Shown one piece after another: positions 36,851-48,311 of a stretch of 64,000 bases of DNA; position 1 is the stretch's first letter; every line of letters begins with the position of its first letter. The stretch covers positions 62,001-126,000 of the forward strand of contig CAJQUW010004418.1 in the NCBI GenBank assembly GCA_907163375.1, read 5' to 3'. Below the pieces are notes generated by a model. It worked only from the letters and a program-made list of their open reading frames with translations. It had not been told where the DNA came from and did no database searches. The translations under genes were made by a program, and so were the position numbers. This stretch comes from Prostheceraeus crozeri. Taxonomy: Eukaryota > Platyhelminthes > Polycladida > Euryleptidae.

Positions 36851-37153
36851 AGATGTATTTACAATTGACAGTTGACACCAAATAAGGAAAAAACTTCTAC
36901 CATATCCGAACAACACTGAATATCATTTTGAATGTTTATTGAAGCTTTTAAATTCTCTTAAAGCATGTTTTACCCCCAAAATGGTAGTTTATTTTCCGAA
37001 GTAAAACTTTATATTTGGCAAAAATTATTTTTAATGAACATAGAAATCATAGGAAGTTATCACCATAGAGATTGATCTCGTATAGCAGAGGAATCTCTAT
37101 AAAAGGAGTCAATTGTCAATAACATTAAAAATCAGCAATACACAGGCCACTCA

Positions 37154-37760
37154 CTACAAGCCATTCGTTTCTTGGCTACTTTGTTGTTGATTGCCATTGT
37201 ATATCGAAACATGGTTGGCCGAAATATGGAAAGACATTCCCCTCATGTCACTATTATGGGCTTTCAATACTTTGTGTATCGATTGCCCATCGATAGCTAC
37301 ATTCGCAGAGAAAATGTGAGCTTCATTAAGCCGCTTATAGGCGCGAATACCTTTAACTGAACGATGCCCAGTTTTTTCCATTATTACCTGTTCATCAATA
37401 CCTGCCTGAAATAGTCGAGTTGCGCAGGTGGCCTTCAGGGAATGGTTTGTCTTTCTTCCTGCAATACCTGCACTTGAACAAATAGATTTCATGATCGATT
37501 TTAGTTTGTTGGCACCGATGACTGCCGTTGCAGAATACCATGGTCCATTGTTGGATACCTTCGTCAACGCCTTCAAATAGAAGTCTGGAACTGAGTTTGG
37601 TGGCCTCATTCTCAGGTACTTCTCAAGCAATCTCACGTGACATCGCTCTGGTTTCTCAATATTCTCATGATGCTCTATTATCTCTGGTTTGATTGTTCGG
37701 TGTAAAAGGCCACCTGAGTAGGTTTTGGTAGTGCCTCTTCCATGATTACTAAATCGCTTG
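37154..37760 (-). pseudogene. Crypton-type tyrosine recombinase, C-terminal fragment
   Basis: The frame reads TTKTYSGGLLHRTIKPE, EKPERCHVRLLEKYLRMRPP, WYSATAVIGANKLKSIMKSI, TNHSLKATCATRLFQAGIDE and EKTGHRSVKGIRAYKR. The order matches the Crypton / DUF3504 recombinase domain (typical TNHSLRATCATRLY and GHRS.EGVR.YKR). In the H-x-x-R box the catalytic arginine is lysine (HSLK), while the GHRS histidine and the nucleophile tyrosine in AYKR are kept. The N-terminal half is not recognisable upstream. It is a decayed Crypton in the CAT intron, and a domesticated gene is unlikely. Confidence 0.85.
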
Positions 37761-38037
37761 TTGCTGGTAAGTAGAAGTAAGTGTCCGAATTTGAAGTGAC
37801 GAAATGCTTGGATCTACGACCATGAAATTTGAATCGCAGATACATAGATTTGGATCGTTCATCCATTCGCGCTCTGTGCAATTTAATAGATTGGCATGGA
37901 TATTTATGTCCATTTCCGACAAGTAACAGCTATATCTAGGATAACTGAGCTGTATTTTCCTCACCGATGCTTTATTTTCCATGGGAAAATATAGCACTGC
38001 TTTCAAATGGTAAACATGCTTTAAATCAGTTTATCTC

Positions 38038-38098
38038 ATACTTTAAGAAAATATAGCACTCAGACCTTCGGTCTTCGTGCTTTATCTTCTTAAAGTAT
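38038..38098. repeat. hairpin with TTC cap
   Basis: Arms (38038-38058 and 38077-38098) pair through ATACTTTAAGAA and AGCAC with a few mismatches. The cap reads TCA, GACC, TTC, GGTC, TTC, so a second 4-bp stem with a TTC loop is separated from the arms by unpaired triplets. Compare the cap at 20150-20168. Confidence 0.8.
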
Positions 38099-38153
38099 TC
38101 GAAATAAGTACTCTATCTAATACATAATACTTATTTTACAATTACACTGTTAC

Positions 38154-38290
38154 CTCAGGGGGCAGTGACCAGTTCTCGAAATCCATTTTGAAGAATCCAC
38201 AAATGATGACGTATGTGACGACACACAAATTGACACCAGTGAATATCTTGTTGAAAGTCGAGGACTCCTTGACACCCAGAGCAAGAATAA
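38154..38290 (-). CDS. SLC7A (CAT-like): cationic amino acid transporter, exon for LGVKESSTFNKIFTGVNLCV
   Basis: Acceptor TTCTTGTAG and donor CTGAG/GTAACA bound a 137-nt exon. It encodes ILALGVKESSTFNKIFTGVN, a hydrophobic helix VVTYVIICGFF and KMDFENWSLPPE, matching CAT-1 FGVKESALVNKVFTCINVLV and the NW loop. It completes the isoleucine codon begun in exon 39480-39635 and ends in phase 0 before exon 28077-28432. Confidence 0.95.
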
Positions 38291-38424
38291 CTACAAGAAA
38301 GTGTGCGAGGTAAGTTGATGCAAAAATTGTCTCTTGGTACATGTACAATGGACGAATGGGGAAGAGTTCCCATTCACTAAGCAGTCATCAGTTAATCTCA
38401 CCGACCCCTCTTTCACGAGGTTTA

Positions 38425-38533
38425 CCGAAGTATTCTACATGCACAGTGCATTCTCAGTGAGTTGCATAACGTCAAGTTACATAGTGAGAAGATACACCCG
38501 AATGAGTAGAGTGGGTCCCATAGTAACGGCCAT
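38425..38533. repeat. unnamed dispersed repeat, copy 1
   Basis: About 109 bp shared with 53706-53812 at roughly 80-85 percent by eye, including ATTCTACATG, GCATTCTCAGTGAGTT and GTGGGTCCCA. It contains no ORF. The full element borders are not visible. Confidence 0.65.
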
Positions 38534-38921
38534 CTAGCATCATCCTGGAAGCAAGCAACCCTACACAATGCAGGCCCTGATGGATGCAATGCATACGGGC
38601 ATACAGGAACACTACAGTAAGTCGACAACGGACATGGCTGTTCATTGAAGTTCTTAGTCCCAAATCGCTTTCACTTGTGTCGCTGCCTACACTCCGTAGC
38701 AGTGCCTTGGAGCTTATCTTGACTATCACCAATTTGAAGCATTTTCAGCAAGTGTCAGGGTGCAAAATGATAACAGTCGCGAATTTTCCACGCATTAAAC
38801 AGCATCGCTACTCACTATTGACAATTTAAGCTTTGATGATGCTGAGAAAAACGTGACGACTCATTTGCGTGACAGACTATCGGACAAAGTCCTTGCTGAA
38901 TGATTTTTATGACAGCATGGG

Positions 38922-39108
38922 TCACCGTGGCACAGTGGTCAAGTGCTTGGCCAAGTGATCTTTCAGTCCAGAGGTCGAGACCCAAAAGTGTCATTGGAAG
39001 GCGTCAGGAAGGGCATTCGAACTAAAAGTACTTCAACTTTCAAGTTTAAAGTCTGATCATGCTAGCACCGTCGAAGCCCTCAGCATGAGGGAAGTAGTGA
39101 CGTTGAGC
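38922..39108 (+). repeat. SINE family A, copy 3 (full head and body)
   Basis: This is the longest copy. The head GTGGCACAGTGGTCAAGTGC and GAGGTCGAGACCC resemble Pol III A and B boxes, so a tRNA origin is likely. The body blocks GTGTCATTGGAAGGCGTCAGG and GGGCATTCG are shared with copies at 343-507 and 36711-36850. Confidence 0.7.
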
Positions 39109-39479
39109 CATCCATCATTTATTCAGCCTGGTATCAGACCTTTAAATAGCAGCTAACAGTAAAAAAAACTTGTAGGCATGATTTTCCAATAACATGCTGC
39201 ACTGACACATTCATCTCATGTGCTTTTCCAATAACGCCAGAATATTTTCATGTCGGCCTATGAATTAAAACATTTCATATTATAACAGAATTCATTACAT
39301 TATCATTTCCCCATGTCAAATTTCTTGTCTCTGGCAGGGAGCACTGGTCTTTAAAACAGGATACAAGGAAATAGATAGGAAACGAACAACATGGAGTGAA
39401 ACAGGCCCTTTAAAGAAAACATGCTGCAACCTATTTATTTAAAGACTATCCAGAAAATGTTAAATTTATTTTTTCTTAC

Positions 39480-39635
39480 TTGTTAGCAACAAGGTGATTA
39501 GTAGCGCAAAGAAATCCGGATATTCCGCCAATCCGGAATCCTTCATCGACAGGTTTTCCTCGAAGAAGTTGGAGATCGATTTATTGATGAGTGCGTCAAA
39601 ATTTGCACTCCACGCCCGAGCCACACTCGCTGTAC
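39480..39635 (-). CDS. SLC7A (CAT-like): cationic amino acid transporter, exon for TASVARAWSANFDALINKSI
   Basis: Acceptor ATTCCAG and donor ACAA/GTAAGA bound 156 nt. It encodes TASVARAWSANFDALINKSI, an extracellular loop, and LAEYPDFFALLITLLLT, matching CAT-1 TSSVARAWSSAFDNLIG and LAEYPDFFAVILILILT. It completes the glycine codon split with exon 56349-56477 and passes one base on to exon 38154-38290. Confidence 0.96.
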
Positions 39636-40262
39636 CTGGAATGCAATCGTCGAAAACATTGCTTGGAATTCATAAATATGACTGAAGTGAAGGATTTACA
39701 ATACTACGAATAAAGCACCCCCAAGAGGATATGGCTTTGTTAATTTTTTTTGTCTAGTGATTTTTGTAACGAAAAATATTGAGATTATTGTCATTTTTTG
39801 ATCTAAATGCAACATCATAGAGTCTTTTGAAGATATCTTGGCCAGTGATTTATTTTTGATAATTGAAGAGGAGGGAGTAACCACGAGCTCATAAACTCGA
39901 CAATTCTTAAGAAATGATAATGATAGTGACACTTTATTTACCAATACAACGAGCGGTATGTGGCATAAAATGCTTCACAACACCATGCAAATTTAGAAAA
40001 TTTTACAAAAGAGCTATTATATACAGACAGTTTCCGTTGATGCCACAATAGTTTTCTTTGAGTTCTGGTTTCAGAATTCGTGGGTCTTAGCCTGCAATGA
40101 AAAACTTCGCTATGGGATGACATTACGAAAAACTTCACGAGCAAGTCTTATACAAATATTATCCGAACAGTAACACTATGTTAGTAAAAGAAAACCATGC
40201 TTCGGTGTTACATTTGCCCATTGGCAAACGATGAGATCTTAACGTCCAAGTGTCTTTTATGA
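39636..40262. other. CAT intron, no gene recognised
   Basis: AT-rich non-coding sequence. Confidence 0.4.
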
Positions 40263-40530
40263 GACTGTTTTAAATCACATATAGCGGGTCAACAACAAAA
40301 AATTGCGAAAACACGAGCCCGATGTAGGCCTGCCAAACAATGTTGTTTTGATCCCAATTAAACGAATGCGTTTAACTAAGGATAATGAACGACAACATTT
40401 TTTGTATAAATACCCTAACTGTTCGTCACATTTGTTCTTGAAAAAGAAAATGACACCTAGGATTTTTAGAGAGGGATCTTCTTCGATGTCGCGGCCATTG
40501 ATTTTAAAGTGAGAATCGAGTGAAGACGCA
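40263..40530 (-). pseudogene. LINE reverse transcriptase fragment, minus orientation
   Basis: The frame reads FKINGRDIEEDPSLKILGVI and YLYKKCCRSLSLVKRIRLIG, the LINE pattern in which an I-G-D/E block, LKILGV.F and a Leu/Lys-rich helix ending in KR precede the thumb. The match is short and diverged, so family assignment is weak. Confidence 0.5.
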
Positions 40531-40780
40531 AGACAATGGAAGAAACGCAGAGGAGGACAAATGAAAACATGGGAACATGCAATAAAAGAAGAGCTGAAGA
40601 GAATCACCGGCCCACAACTCTATGGCCTACGCAGGTAGAAGGACTGGGCCGTCCTATGCATGGACCAAGCACAAGACCGTTGCTCTTGGACAGCTGCCGT
40701 TAGGGATGTGATGTGCACACTCGAGGAGGCCGGCTCAACCAACCCTGAGTGAATGACGCTGCAGGTACAAGTAAGAAAGT
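40531..40780 (+). pseudogene. LINE C-terminal fragment, plus orientation
   Basis: The frame reads KKRRGGQMKTWEHAIKEELK, ITGPQLYGLRR, a stop, then KDWAVLCMDQAQDRCSWTAA and VRDVMCTLEEAGSTNPE. This is the C-terminal end of a LINE polyprotein (pattern RRGGQ.KTW...I..DL...GP...G, AQDR..W...VRDV, AGSTRP). It abuts the minus-strand fragment, so two LINE pieces meet head to head at about 40530. One in-frame stop was seen. Confidence 0.7.
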
Positions 40781-42300
40781 AATTGAGGAAGAGCCAATGG
40801 TCTTGCGTCCATGTTCAATTCTCTTTATCTGAAGATGGTTGACAAATAGAAACCGAAATTTAATCATATCATTAATAAAATTACTAAACCTTGCCTCTTC
40901 CTCAATTACCATTACTCAACACTGAAATGGACAATGTCAATCAGTGTGATACCACCACATCAGAGAATTTGAACAAAATGAAATGCATATTGAGAAAGGA
41001 AAAAAAAGCAACTCCCCTTTGTTCTACAGTTAATTAAAGTTAATATACAAATGAAGACAGTACTTCGGCGTCCCGCGCGCCTTCTAAGGTCGATAGTACT
41101 AAGTGGACGATAATGAAATGCTCATGGAACAGAATTTATCAGCGTCAGCTGTGTTCAATCCAAGTGGCTGAAATGCAGCTATCTGGTGCATACAAGTCAT
41201 TGAGGGACATAACCGTTTATTTGAACTTCAGGGTATTGTCCACCTTTACATAATGCGCAAGAACCGACCCTATGAGGATTTAAGAATGATGGTGGTTACT
41301 TGCGGGACAAAAATAGTACTTATTAGACTATCGTGCAAAGAACTTCTACCTTTGCGAATTCTTGGAAGAATCACATATTGTAAAATTAATTTCATATGCT
41401 GGTATGTGTTAGTCCAGTATTCTTTATAAGTTCCTGCTTAAACAGTTGAGTTATTTGAGCCTTTTGATATGCAGTTCCCATTCAATGATACTTTTTTTGA
41501 CAACTTTGACAGTCGTAAATTTTATTACAAAAGGAAAAATCAATTTCTATTGCTAATCAGTAATCACGAACACACGTGCATACATAGAAATTGACAACAA
41601 TAAAACCTCTAGAATGGAAATTAAGCTTCATGCAATGCACAATAACGGCACATAAATCGCACGCATTTTCACTTAGATGCACCTGCCAACGTCTGTATCA
41701 TTGGGTTAGAATCAGTCACATGAGTAAATGTAAGCTTTTAATTGGTTCTTCATGCCCCAACTTAGTTCCCCCGGATGTGCCGCGACCTTGAGTCAATTTC
41801 CATTCTAGCGAGCTTCAGATAAACAGTTTATTTCTATGCGTGCATAGGTCTAGTGACTGAAATTCATGAAATAGATAATGTGACTTCATAGCGCTATTAA
41901 TTCTAGTGGGAAATTGCACTCTTCATAATGGATTGGTGGCCAATAGACAAAAACACGAAAGTGTTTCTGAATTGTATGAAGGCTGACGTGTGACGAATAC
42001 TCGATACGGTTGGTCTGGTCTCGCCATGTACTTCAGGTTGGAGGTTAGGGGCCGAAACCTTGTCATATGCAGTCACATGGTTCCTCCCTGATGACTCCGT
42101 ACATAGCGATCTTATTTTGGTTTCCTATGTTTCCTGATTTTCGCCATTTATCATTTTGGTTGGCTTCTCGTCATGTTTCATGCCAAGCTCTCATTTTACT
42201 TTTTAATTGTTAGTAAATTTGATTTGGGTCGGCAAGCCAATGTATTACGTCTCCTACTGTACTGGGGTAAGTTACTCTGTTACTAGTATTGATCTATATT
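40781..42300. other. CAT intron, no gene recognised
   Basis: AT-rich sequence. No gene or clear repeat pair seen. Confidence 0.4.
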
Positions 42301-42385
42301 CCCGCTGAAAAATTGACCCGATTTCTGGCCCGATTTTTTACTAAATCGGGCCCGAATTTTGTTAATTATCGGGGGAAACTGAATT

Positions 42386-42760
42386 ATCGGGTTGTTGACC
42401 CGATTACTCGCCCGAAATGACCCGATTTTTCGAAGTCCGAAAAAATCGGTTAAATTTTCGGGTCAAATTACCGATTTTTATAACTTCGATTTCCAACCCG
42501 ATTTATTTCGGAATTGGCCCGATTCTCGATTCGGGTTATTGACCCGATTTTACCCTCGAAATGAACCGATTTTCGAAGCCCGAAAAAATCGGTAAAATTT
42601 TCGGGTCAAATTACCGATTTTTATAACTTCGATTTCCAACCCGATTTATTCCGGAATTGGTCCGATTCTGAATTCAGGTTATTGACCCGATTTTACCCCC
42701 GAAATGAACCGATTTTCGAAGCCCGAAAAAATCGGTAAAATTTTCGGGTGAAGTTACCGA
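42386..42760. repeat. subterminal tandem array, 143-bp unit
   Basis: TTCGAAG(T/C)CCGAAAAAATC recurs at 42429, 42572 and 42715, a period of 143 bp, for about 2.5 units. Each unit holds several CCCGAT(T) words in both orientations. Subterminal arrays of this sort often bind transposase; that role is inference here. Confidence 0.85.
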
Positions 42761-43156
42761 TTTCTAAAATTCGTTTGCTAAACAAATTTTGTTTATCATT
42801 CCAGCAGATTTTGTTATTTCATGGTCGTTGAGCCGATTTATTCAGTTTGGGTAATTCACGATCGGAATAATCGTTTCACAATTCGGATCTTTATGATTAT
42901 AGGGCTGTCTTTTTCTTTTTGAAGCGAATGAACGGTCATATTGTGATAAATTAATCTGTTAATTTAGCTATACAGGATCTTCAGCATTTATTGTGATGAA
43001 CAGTTTCGAATTTTCTGTTACAGATCTGCTCGAAGGAATTGATGAATTCTTCGTATAACACTGGCACATCAGCTTTAACGACTACTAAAGAACTTTTCTG
43101 AACAGCAATTCAATAGCATCTATGATTTAATTCTTGCCTGTTTAATAATGTATATT

Positions 43157-43803
43157 CAGGGCGTCCATAAAGTTCTACAATAAACCACATTTTCGATATT
43201 ACGTCAGAATTGATAGTAATGAAACGAGACGTATCAAGACATAGCTGATTGAATGGGGTTTTCACCAGTGCAAGTATAGGCATGAAGTCAAGTGTACAAA
43301 TGACTAAAATACATTTAGCAAGTAGTGGTAAAAATTTGATTTATAGTGTTCATTTTTTACGGAGAATTTTAGTGATAACTTTTTCAATCCACTCAGTCTT
43401 ATGAAAGTACTTACAGAAAATACGACTGACTGAAGAAAAATCACAATTGAATACATTTCCTTTACAAGATTGGCATTTTGCAGCGGCAAGTTCGCGTAGC
43501 TATTCATCAATTAGAGGAGCAATGTAACGTGTGGATGTGTTACACGTGCGGGGCTTGTTAAATATTTCATCAATCTGGAAACTCGGCAGCCGCACGTTTA
43601 AGAGGATTCAAAACTAAAAATATCAAATTTGCATATCAAATTTTTGCCACTACTTGCATCATGAATTTTAGTCATTTGTACACCATATATTACTGGCAAA
43701 AAACCCTATTCAGCCTTCTTTTGATACGTGTCTCGTTTCGTTACTATCAATTCAGACGGACTAGCATTAATCTCGTTTATTGCAAAGCGTTATGGACACC
43801 CTG
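43157..43803. mobile_element. nested 647-bp MITE with mariner-like ends
   Basis: Termini CAGGGCGTCCATAA and the complement of TTATGGACACCCTG are inverted. Extended similarity (ACGAGAC, TTGATAGTAA, GGGGTTTT/GGGTTTTT) makes arms of about 150 bp. Flanks are TA-rich. It lies inside the 8.3-kb element, so it inserted later. Confidence 0.75.
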
Positions 43804-46800
43804 CATATACATTGTTTGTCAATATAAATTGCCGTAAATTATAGTTTTCAATTTTGTTTTTGTTCGTTTTGTTGACTTGCTTCAAGTTTCAGCTTATTGG
43901 TCGATTGGTGAAATCAACTATCCGTCGACTTCAAATTCGCTTTTAGCTGTCTTAAGACATGATCGGTAAGTTGTTCTTGTTCTCATGTATGGTTGGGGAA
44001 AAATAGAAATATTCTAAGCTGAATAAATGGAAATGATATAACTCGAGAGGGGTCGTTCATGGATCGCAAATTTCAGGTTTTTTCTTGAAATCTTTCTAAT
44101 AAAAATACTTAAAATTCGTTCATTCAAGGCTCGGTTTTACGACTTTTTCAGTTTTTTTTCTTGCGTGAATTGTGATCCCTGGGGTCGTTCAAAAGTTACG
44201 GAATCGCTGTATTTAAGCTTTTGAACCCCGGTTTCATTATAATCTGTAAACGTAATCCCAAATAATCGCTTTCCTTGCTCATTGATCACGTAAAACTTGA
44301 ACGACTCCATACATCTTCAACTGCATACTCATTGTGTTATAATTATTCACGGTTATTTCAGAAAAGGTTATGCTCTGTGTTAGTTAGTATTGATTAACTG
44401 TTGATATACATTGTACTGATTTAAGTACCTCTACCGCCGTCTTACATGAAAAAAGAAACAAGTCGATCTCTTCCGATGCATGAGTAATGTGCTTAATTTG
44501 TGACAAATACTAAATGTTAATAAGCTTTGAAGGTGGGTTTTATCATTTAACCTCAATGTCGGTGTAAGTAGGAAATAAATACCCTAGGTAGATTGATCTA
44601 AAAGACAATGAAGTTTTCGTAGCAAAAACTGACTTAAATTCAGTGTTGTTATTTGCTGCGGAATTTCCCCAATGCGGGAAATTTTAGAAAACTGCGGGAA
44701 ATGCTAGGAGAAATATGAACCATACTAGCATTATATAACAAAACAGAGTGCTTTTGATGCCCCCTAATATGAATTCTTTCGAAAAAAGACATTTTCAATT
44801 AATTTTCTATTCCAAATTTATTCGAAAACGCTCAGCGTTTATTCCAAATCGAACTACTCACTTACACACTGGATGAAATTAGAAGCGACGAGTTCGGACC
44901 TCGTCGATCAGACACCATAGCCACTCCTCCAAATATGAGCTGAAGAGGCCGTCGGATGCATCCACAATGTTTTTCTATGTGGCTATGTGGTAGTGGGGGC
45001 AGACGCTACTGGCATTATGAATTCTGATCTATGCAGCTCCATTTCAAATAGTAAAGAGTAGTAGTCATATATTAGTATCGTTATATCACTTAAAGAACAC
45101 CTTGCTGAGCAGCCATTTTCGCTTAGATTATTTCCCCTCTCGAACATCATCTCCATGGAACCATGTATGACATACAGATGAAATAGTGCTTTACTCACGT
45201 ATGATAGATAACAAATATATATGCTTTTGAGTCAAATTTTGAATGCTTGATTTCTCTCGAAATTGGTCACTTTATTCCTACAATGCAGGTGATAGTGTGG
45301 TTCCCTAGTTTATAAATTCCCATAGGACATGGTAGCCAATTTGAGGGGGAAGGCAACCATTTGGTCCAGTATGTAGAAAAAGTGCCCTGTTTCAGGCTGC
45401 AGGCTGATTAAGGCAGGCCTTATGATCCGCCCATCCATCACTGATCTAAACGAGGCGGAGATAAGTTTAGTCATAACAGTCGCATGATATCTATTATCAC
45501 CGCTTGTCTATCAGTTACTTTAGACAAGAAGCATCATGCACTTATGTGCAGTAATTTGACTTCTTGAAATTACTGAGTCAGCGGTCGAGAATTCATGAGT
45601 CTGATCGAAAGCGCTATTCAAGCATGCTAGTCAAGTCGTCGAAAATGTTACAAACCGAGGTTGTGGCCTGCGGGAAAAATTTCAAATTCAGCGATAACAT
45701 CACTGCTTAAATTGGATAGATGTCGTTTTTTTATTTTGGGACTAGAAAAATACAGGTGATATTGAGGAGGGGTGCACCGAACCAGAGCTGGAAGCCGGCC
45801 GGGTTTTTAGGCCGGGCCGTGGCCGGCACTAACCCCCATCGGCCGGGGCCGGCTCACATTCCTGTAGGCGGCCGGGGCCGACTTTTTCGTAGTACGCCTA
45901 TTCAAGTATTCTTGTTTGTGGGTACCCCTACAGGCATAGCAGTCCTCGATTAATAGTTTTTTTATTGCATGCCAAGTTAGCTGATAAAGATGTGCCTACT
46001 CCTCTACTTCATCGCGTGATAATTTTCTTGAGTTATAGGCTCTAGAAATGATTGAGTACTGGAATTAGCTTACGTTCAAAAAAACTGTCTCGTTAACTGT
46101 CTTCCAGCTCTGCACCGAATGTTCGGGTCGACCGAACCTCGGTTTTCGTGTTGACTATTTTTTTCAGGATTTATTCTTTCCAAAAATTTACAATCTTGAT
46201 TTATCAAATTCCATCACTTCTAAGCTTTAAGTTAATTTACTTAATCGGTTCGGCTTAACCTTTTTTTGAGGTCCGGCAAATGCACTGGTTGGGCCGAACC
46301 TCTAAAATTAAGGACACTAAAGTACCACAATATTGTTTTTGAATATGTGAGAATTGCGTTAATTCATTTTTCGATTCGCAATATGCGATGGAGACAATTG
46401 GACTTGTTTACCAATATAACGTACATTCATAATAGTGAATGTAGACAGGAAACAAATTATCTGTCTTATCATTATTACTATATATATCATTATTACTGTA
46501 GAAATAAGTATACCCTACCTGATAATCAAGTGATTATCATTCGAATCCCTGCTAGGAACGAATGAGAATAATGTCGATAATAAAGGCAAGACAAAGCATT
46601 GGATGCCTTAACGTTACAATCTTCGTGAAGTACGATAGCATTGGTCTGTCAGTTACAAATTGAAGCTGGGACATTCCCATAACGAAAGATCGACAGCCAA
46701 TCACGTGCCTTGTCACTGCACTGTATGGTTCAGAAGATGATCTTGGGCTTACGTACCTCGAATCACCCATGCTGGGAGGTTGTTTTGTCTTGACTTTATT

Positions 46801-46988
46801 ATTAAGATAATCAAGCCCACAAATTGTTTCAACCGTATCAAGGATAATAATGTCGTGAGATTTGGTAGAACGTATTTCATTGTCACTCTTGTTATACCCA
46901 TCGTATTTAGAAAGTATGAATACCGTGCATACTAACATGCGAACTATTCATACCTTTAAATTCTGGTGTTGTTTTCAGCAATTTCAAA
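43804..46988. other. interior of the 8.3-kb element, no gene recognised
   Basis: GGGGTCGTTCA words at 44049 and 44182 with an inverted partner at about 44296 hint at a small foldback. A GC-rich patch of GGCCGGGGCCGG words lies at 45790-45890. No coding region was recognised. Confidence 0.4.
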
Positions 46989-47504
46989 ATGTTGAAAAGG
47001 AAATATCTGCAGAAATACATGCGATTGTATAGATCACGAAAAAATTTGTTGATACAGAACATTGACCAATCCAACGAAGATGAAGAACTCAATGAGAACG
47101 ACGATCCTGGTCAAGCCGATGAAAGTGAGAACGACGATCCTGGTCAAGCCGATGAAAGTGAGAACGACGATCCTGGTCAAGCCGACGAAGGTCGTGACAT
47201 TGATTATTTTTACATAGATATATGTGAAAGTATATCTGTTAGTGTTGGTGAAGCAATAAGTGCAATAAATCAATTCGCCTCTGACACGAAACTTACCCAG
47301 CGTGGATTAAGTAAACTTCTTGACCTGCTACACAGACTTATTCCTGAATCACAGTTACCTCGAACAACATTTAAGCTACGATCTATGATAAAGAAGACAC
47401 AAACTATTCAAGGAACTACAGCGTGTTACCAAGTTTGTAATGAGTGTTCCCAGCGGATGCAGGTAAATCGTTCAACAGAGGCTTGGAGTATCTGTAGCTC
47501 ATGA
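46989..47504 (+). CDS. ORF A of the 8.3-kb element (acidic repeat, Cys pair)
   Basis: A 171-codon ORF from ATG. It begins basic (MLKRKYLQKYMRLYRSRKNL), then has an acidic stretch with three perfect copies of ENDDPGQADES/G at about residues 35-69, then a helical segment LTQRGLSKLLDLLHRLIPES and LPRTTFKLRSMI, and ends with CYQVCNECSQRM. The LS.LL.LLH..IP...LP.T.FKL..I pattern followed by a CxxC pair resembles the N-terminal region of large animal transposon-encoded proteins. I do not recognise a catalytic domain. A possible donor CAG/GTAAAT lies at 47463. It may be the first exon of a longer transposon gene. Confidence 0.5.
   Translation: MLKRKYLQKYMRLYRSRKNLLIQNIDQSNEDEELNENDDPGQADESENDDPGQADESENDDPGQADEGRDIDYFYIDICESISVSVGEAISAINQFASDTKLTQRGLSKLLDLLHRLIPESQLPRTTFKLRSMIKKTQTIQGTTACYQVCNECSQRMQVNRSTEAWSICSS
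47094..47192 (+). repeat. 33-bp tandem repeat x3 within ORF A
   Basis: Three units starting GAGAACGACGATCC; the first two are identical and the third differs at two or three bases in its last part. The unit length is a multiple of three, so the frame is kept. Confidence 0.9.
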
Positions 47505-47592
47505 TTGATATACTTATCAATTTTATTTAATAAATAATGATTCTAATTTAGTTTATTCAATTGGTTTTTCAATTATTCACATACTTTTTCAG

Positions 47593-48128
47593 GTGGAGAA
47601 CTACGTGATGCAACAATGAAATATGCAGCCTTGGAGTCGGAGATGGGAAAACTTAAAGAACAACTGAGAATAAGAGACAATGAGAAGGGTGAATTAGTGC
47701 AACTGATAAAGGATGCGGGAAATATTCTCTCCAACCCATTACCGTGTGACACGGGTGTTGAAACACCAATTGAAATAGACAAGGACGTCTTGTCGATCGA
47801 AGAAAATGTTGAGCTCAATATGGTAGCGTGCTCCTCGAAGTCGTCCGAGCGGATCGATCTCGTGCCATTGCACAAGACAATGCCTAAGATAATGATATCG
47901 TGCGGGGCAAAAGATGACATTAAGCTCCGTTTGCAGATCTTGGAGTCATTGACTGAACGAAATGTCGATGAAGATATCGGAGAAGCACAAAAAGACGTTA
48001 AAAAGAAAGACCGAGTCAAGTCAGCTTTCATTAGATCGCTAATTAAAGCGGTGTTTTCAGTTGAATATTTAAAGAATCACACCTTCTCGGGCAGGAATGC
48101 TCCATCAGCCAATAGGGCAAAAAATTAG
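47593..48128 (+). CDS. ORF B: coiled coil plus truncated BEN-like domain
   Basis: A TTTTTCAG acceptor at 47585-47592 precedes an open frame continuing from GELRDATMKYAALESEMGK. An internal ATG at 47616 would give 170 codons. A charged coiled coil (about residues 1-35 of the ATG form) leads to an acidic linker and ends KDRVKSAFIRSLIKAVFSVE YLKNHTFSGRNAP, split here. That end resembles the BEN domain pattern ...LLR.LF..EEL..SS.SGR. The protein stops shortly after, so a full BEN domain is not present. Which upstream exon supplies the first codon is unknown; the phase does not fit the nearest donor in ORF A. Confidence 0.5.
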
Positions 48129-48311
48129 CATTCTGACGAACTACTGTCAACAGGTTGGGGTATTCGTTAAAAACAATGAATTTCAAAACGCATATTCAAG
48201 ATGTCGGGAAACAATCTTGAAAAATGAAACTAAGACGCAGCACAAAAGAACCGACCAACGATCGACCAATGGATAATCAGTGATGACGTCTGATTGTTTT
48301 TGTTTTTTTTA

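Noticed and set aside
47463-47593. Splicing of ORF A (donor at 47463) directly to ORF B
   Set aside because: The phases do not match: the acceptor needs a phase-1 donor, and this donor would give an early stop.
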